Origin: BMS3B sp964501105
GTDB taxonomy: Archaea; Hydrothermarchaeota; Hydrothermarchaeia; Hydrothermarchaeales; BMS3B
Length of the DNA stretch: 14,834 nucleotides
NCBI GenBank assembly: GCA_964501105.1
Contig: CAZCRG010000039.1
Span: forward strand, 1 to 14,834
Reading direction: 5' to 3'
In this document: one piece after another, positions 13,215 to 14,834 of the stretch
Position numbering within the stretch: the first letter of the stretch is position 1
How the letters are laid out: each line of letters starts with the position of its first letter
Notes under the pieces: generated by a model
Databases searched by the model: none
The model's input: the letters and a program-made list of their open reading frames with translations, nothing else
What the model was told of the DNA's origin: nothing
Made by a program: the position numbers and the translations under genes

Positions 13215-14789
13215 CTATTCCACCTTTCTCTCTCTCAGGGACCTGAGCTTTTCGCTGACATAGGCTTCTTCTTTACTGGTGTCCTTCTTCTCTTCTTTTT
13301 TCCCTTTCTTTGTAGTTTTCTTCTTTGTCTTTCTTTTTCTGGTTTTCTTTTTAGTGGTTTTAAGCTTCTTAATCTCTGCCTCCAGTTTCTTTATTTTCTT
13401 TTCCGCCTGCTCTAAAGACTTCTCTTTTTCAGTCTCAATCTTTTCCACTCTTTTCTGAAGCTCCTTCAGCTCCATCTCTTTAATCTTGAGCTCTTCCATC
13501 TGGGAAAGGAGTTCATTCTCCCTTGAAGCAGAGCGCTCCTCCAGAGCAGATATTCTGCCCTGAAGTTTTTTATTTTCCTCTGTGAGCTTTTTAATTTTCA
13601 GATTGGAAGCCTCAAGAGCTTTCTCAGCTTCAGATTTCTCCTTTTCAACCCTTGTTTTTTCCTCCTGAAGCTCCTTCAGCTTACTCTCAAGCTCCCTCTT
13701 ATTCCTCTCCAGCCCAATAATATTATCCTCAAGCTCTCTGATTTTATCTTTGAGACTTCCGTTCTCCAGCTCAAGTTTCTCTACTTTATTGTTCAGTTGC
13801 TTTCTATCAGTCTCCAGCTTTGTCCTTTCTTTATTAATCTCAGAAAGTTCAAGATTTGCTTTTTCCAGCTCTTTTTTAAGGTTTTCCACTTCTTTTTCGA
13901 GATTTCTATTCTTTAATTCAAGCCCTTCAGCTATCTTAACACTTTCTTCGAGATTTGAGGTAAGTTCCTTCTTTACCTGCAGAAGCTGATTGATCTCAGA
14001 AACTCTTTTATCCAGGTCAGATTTCAGCTTTGAGACCTCAGTCTTCAAATTCTTAATTTCTTTCTCTCTATCACTTTTAATCCTTTCAAGATTCTCAACT
14101 TTGCTCTCCAGGTCTGCCTTGACCTTTTCCAGACCTGCAATCTTTTTCAATGCATCTTCAAGCTGGGTTCTAAGATTTGTAATTGTCTCCTCCCTCTGCC
14201 TCAGAGTCTCTCTCATTTCCCTGAGAGTTTGTCTGAGCTCCCTCTTCTCAGCATCTTTCTCTTCAGGGATATAATCCTTAAAGGAGTCCTCAATTAAATC
14301 AAAGAGCTTCTTTCTCTGCTCCTGAGACTTTTTAAGCATATCAAGAAAACTCTGCCTCTGGTCCAGCATAGCCTTGTAATCAGTAAAGCTCCTGCCAGAG
14401 ACTTCCACAACTTTTTTAAGTTCCTCTCTTTTCTCCTTTAGTTTATCTATAACATTCTTTAACTCCAGTATTTCTGCTCTTAACTTTTCACATTTCTTTT
14501 TAAGCTCATCTATTGCATTCTTCTCTGGATCAAGCTCAGCAATTTTCTTCTTCTCTGCTTCCAGAAGAGGAATTATTTTTTCCTTGGCTTCTTCTGCTTT
14601 AAACTTAAGAACTATTGTCCTGGCTGCAAGGTCTGATTTGCGTTTGAATAAGCCTTTTGAGGATATAGGCACTTCACAATAATAAACAGGGACTATAATA
14701 AGATTTTGAAAAAGCAGGTCAAGGATGAGCATTTTACACCGCACATCCACAAGTCCATAACAATAAAAACTATCCTCAACCTCAAACAT
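13215..14789 (-). CDS. Long coiled-coil protein with lysine-rich, histone-H1-like tail
   Basis: 524 residues. Residues 1-60 are a compact hydrophobic region (LILDLLFQNLIIVPVYYCEVP) of unknown fold. Residues 62-130 and 178-473 are almost continuous heptad coiled coil rich in Glu, Lys and Leu, with a break at about 131-177 (SGRSFTDYKAMLDQRQSFL ... DYIP). Residues 474-502 form a Lys/Arg/Thr tail (KKTRKRKTKKKTTKKGKK) like histone H1 or bacterial Hc1-type DNA-binding tails, and a short helix (SEKLRSLRER) closes the protein. There is no Walker motif, so it is not an SMC/Rad50 ATPase. It may link DNA or RNA to another partner through the N-terminal domain; that is inference. ATG 14789 is the first Met after an in-frame TGA and has no clear ribosome binding site. 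Confidence 0.75.
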   Translation of the reverse strand: MFEVEDSFYCYGLVDVRCKMLILDLLFQNLIIVPVYYCEVPISSKGLFKRKSDLAARTIVLKFKAEEAKEKIIPLLEAEKKKIAELDPEKNAIDELKKKCEKLRAEILELKNVIDKLKEKREELKKVVEVSGRSFTDYKAMLDQRQSFLDMLKKSQEQRKKLFDLIEDSFKDYIPEEKDAEKRELRQTLREMRETLRQREETITNLRTQLEDALKKIAGLEKVKADLESKVENLERIKSDREKEIKNLKTEVSKLKSDLDKRVSEINQLLQVKKELTSNLEESVKIAEGLELKNRNLEKEVENLKKELEKANLELSEINKERTKLETDRKQLNNKVEKLELENGSLKDKIRELEDNIIGLERNKRELESKLKELQEEKTRVEKEKSEAEKALEASNLKIKKLTEENKKLQGRISALEERSASRENELLSQMEELKIKEMELKELQKRVEKIETEKEKSLEQAEKKIKKLEAEIKKLKTTKKKTRKRKTKKKTTKKGKKEEKKDTSKEEAYVSEKLRSLRERKVE

Positions 14790-14834
14790 GAAATTAGAAC
14801 TTATTTGACATCACTAATATGAGGTGGTAACCTA

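Noticed and set aside
13750..14274. Ser/Phe/Leu-rich frames on the + strand opposite the coiled-coil gene
   Set aside because: They are the complement of Glu/Lys-rich heptads and show no real protein features.
13215..14789. SMC, Rad50 or ParA-like ATPase
   Set aside because: There is no Walker A or B and no ABC signature anywhere in the protein.

Overview
The window comes from an archaeon, most likely of euryarchaeal type. The signs are TATA/BRE-like promoters, a tRNA gene without an encoded CCA, a class V fructose-1,6-bisphosphate aldolase/phosphatase, an archaeal type-4 uracil-DNA glycosylase, a euryarchaeal-style VapBC pair, DUF2299 and COG1361 proteins, and strong GGAGG ribosome binding sites. 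I cannot name the genus. Genes are tightly packed, and three convergent pairs overlap at their 3' ends.

Layout. (1) 1-905, + strand: the tail of an unknown gene, a DUF2299 protein, and a two-CBS-domain gene interrupted by a -1 frameshift on an A8 run. (2) 902-3428, - strand: an Lrp-like regulator with a Cys-rich tail, a secreted membrane-anchored COG1361/CARDB-like protein, and a MacB/LolD-type ABC ATPase with no permease beside it. The regulator and the ATPase both lack a canonical start codon where homology and the ribosome binding site place one. This segment looks more AT-rich than the next. (3) 3596-8043, + strand: a compact central-metabolism operon with type I GAPDH, a PyrD-like flavoenzyme, a PyrK-like FAD/[2Fe-2S] subunit, FBP aldolase/phosphatase and UDG. 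GAPDH and FBP fit gluconeogenesis. The PyrD-like protein has lost the catalytic Cys and several orotate-binding Asn positions of the family, so its substrate is in doubt. (4) 8002-9623, - strand: an HTH-CBS regulator with three 17-bp repeats at its promoter, and a vapBC module with a palindromic operator candidate. (5) 9657-9741: two tandem copies of an unknown element that starts with a small hairpin carrying a compensated base pair. (6) 9817-12065, + strand: tRNA-Lys(CTT), then 23 nt later a radical SAM protein with a CX4CX2C cluster motif. (7) 12049-14789, - strand: a long coiled-coil protein with a histone-H1-like lysine-rich tail, followed by a class I aminotransferase in the same operon.

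The strongest leads are the remodelled PyrD-like active site in a sugar-phosphate operon (Tyr127 where Cys is expected), the coiled-coil/lysine-tail protein, the tandem hairpin repeats between vapB and tRNA-Lys, the non-AUG starts behind perfect ribosome binding sites, and the A_AAA_AAA frameshift in the CBS gene. All homology calls were made by eye; no database or folding program was run.
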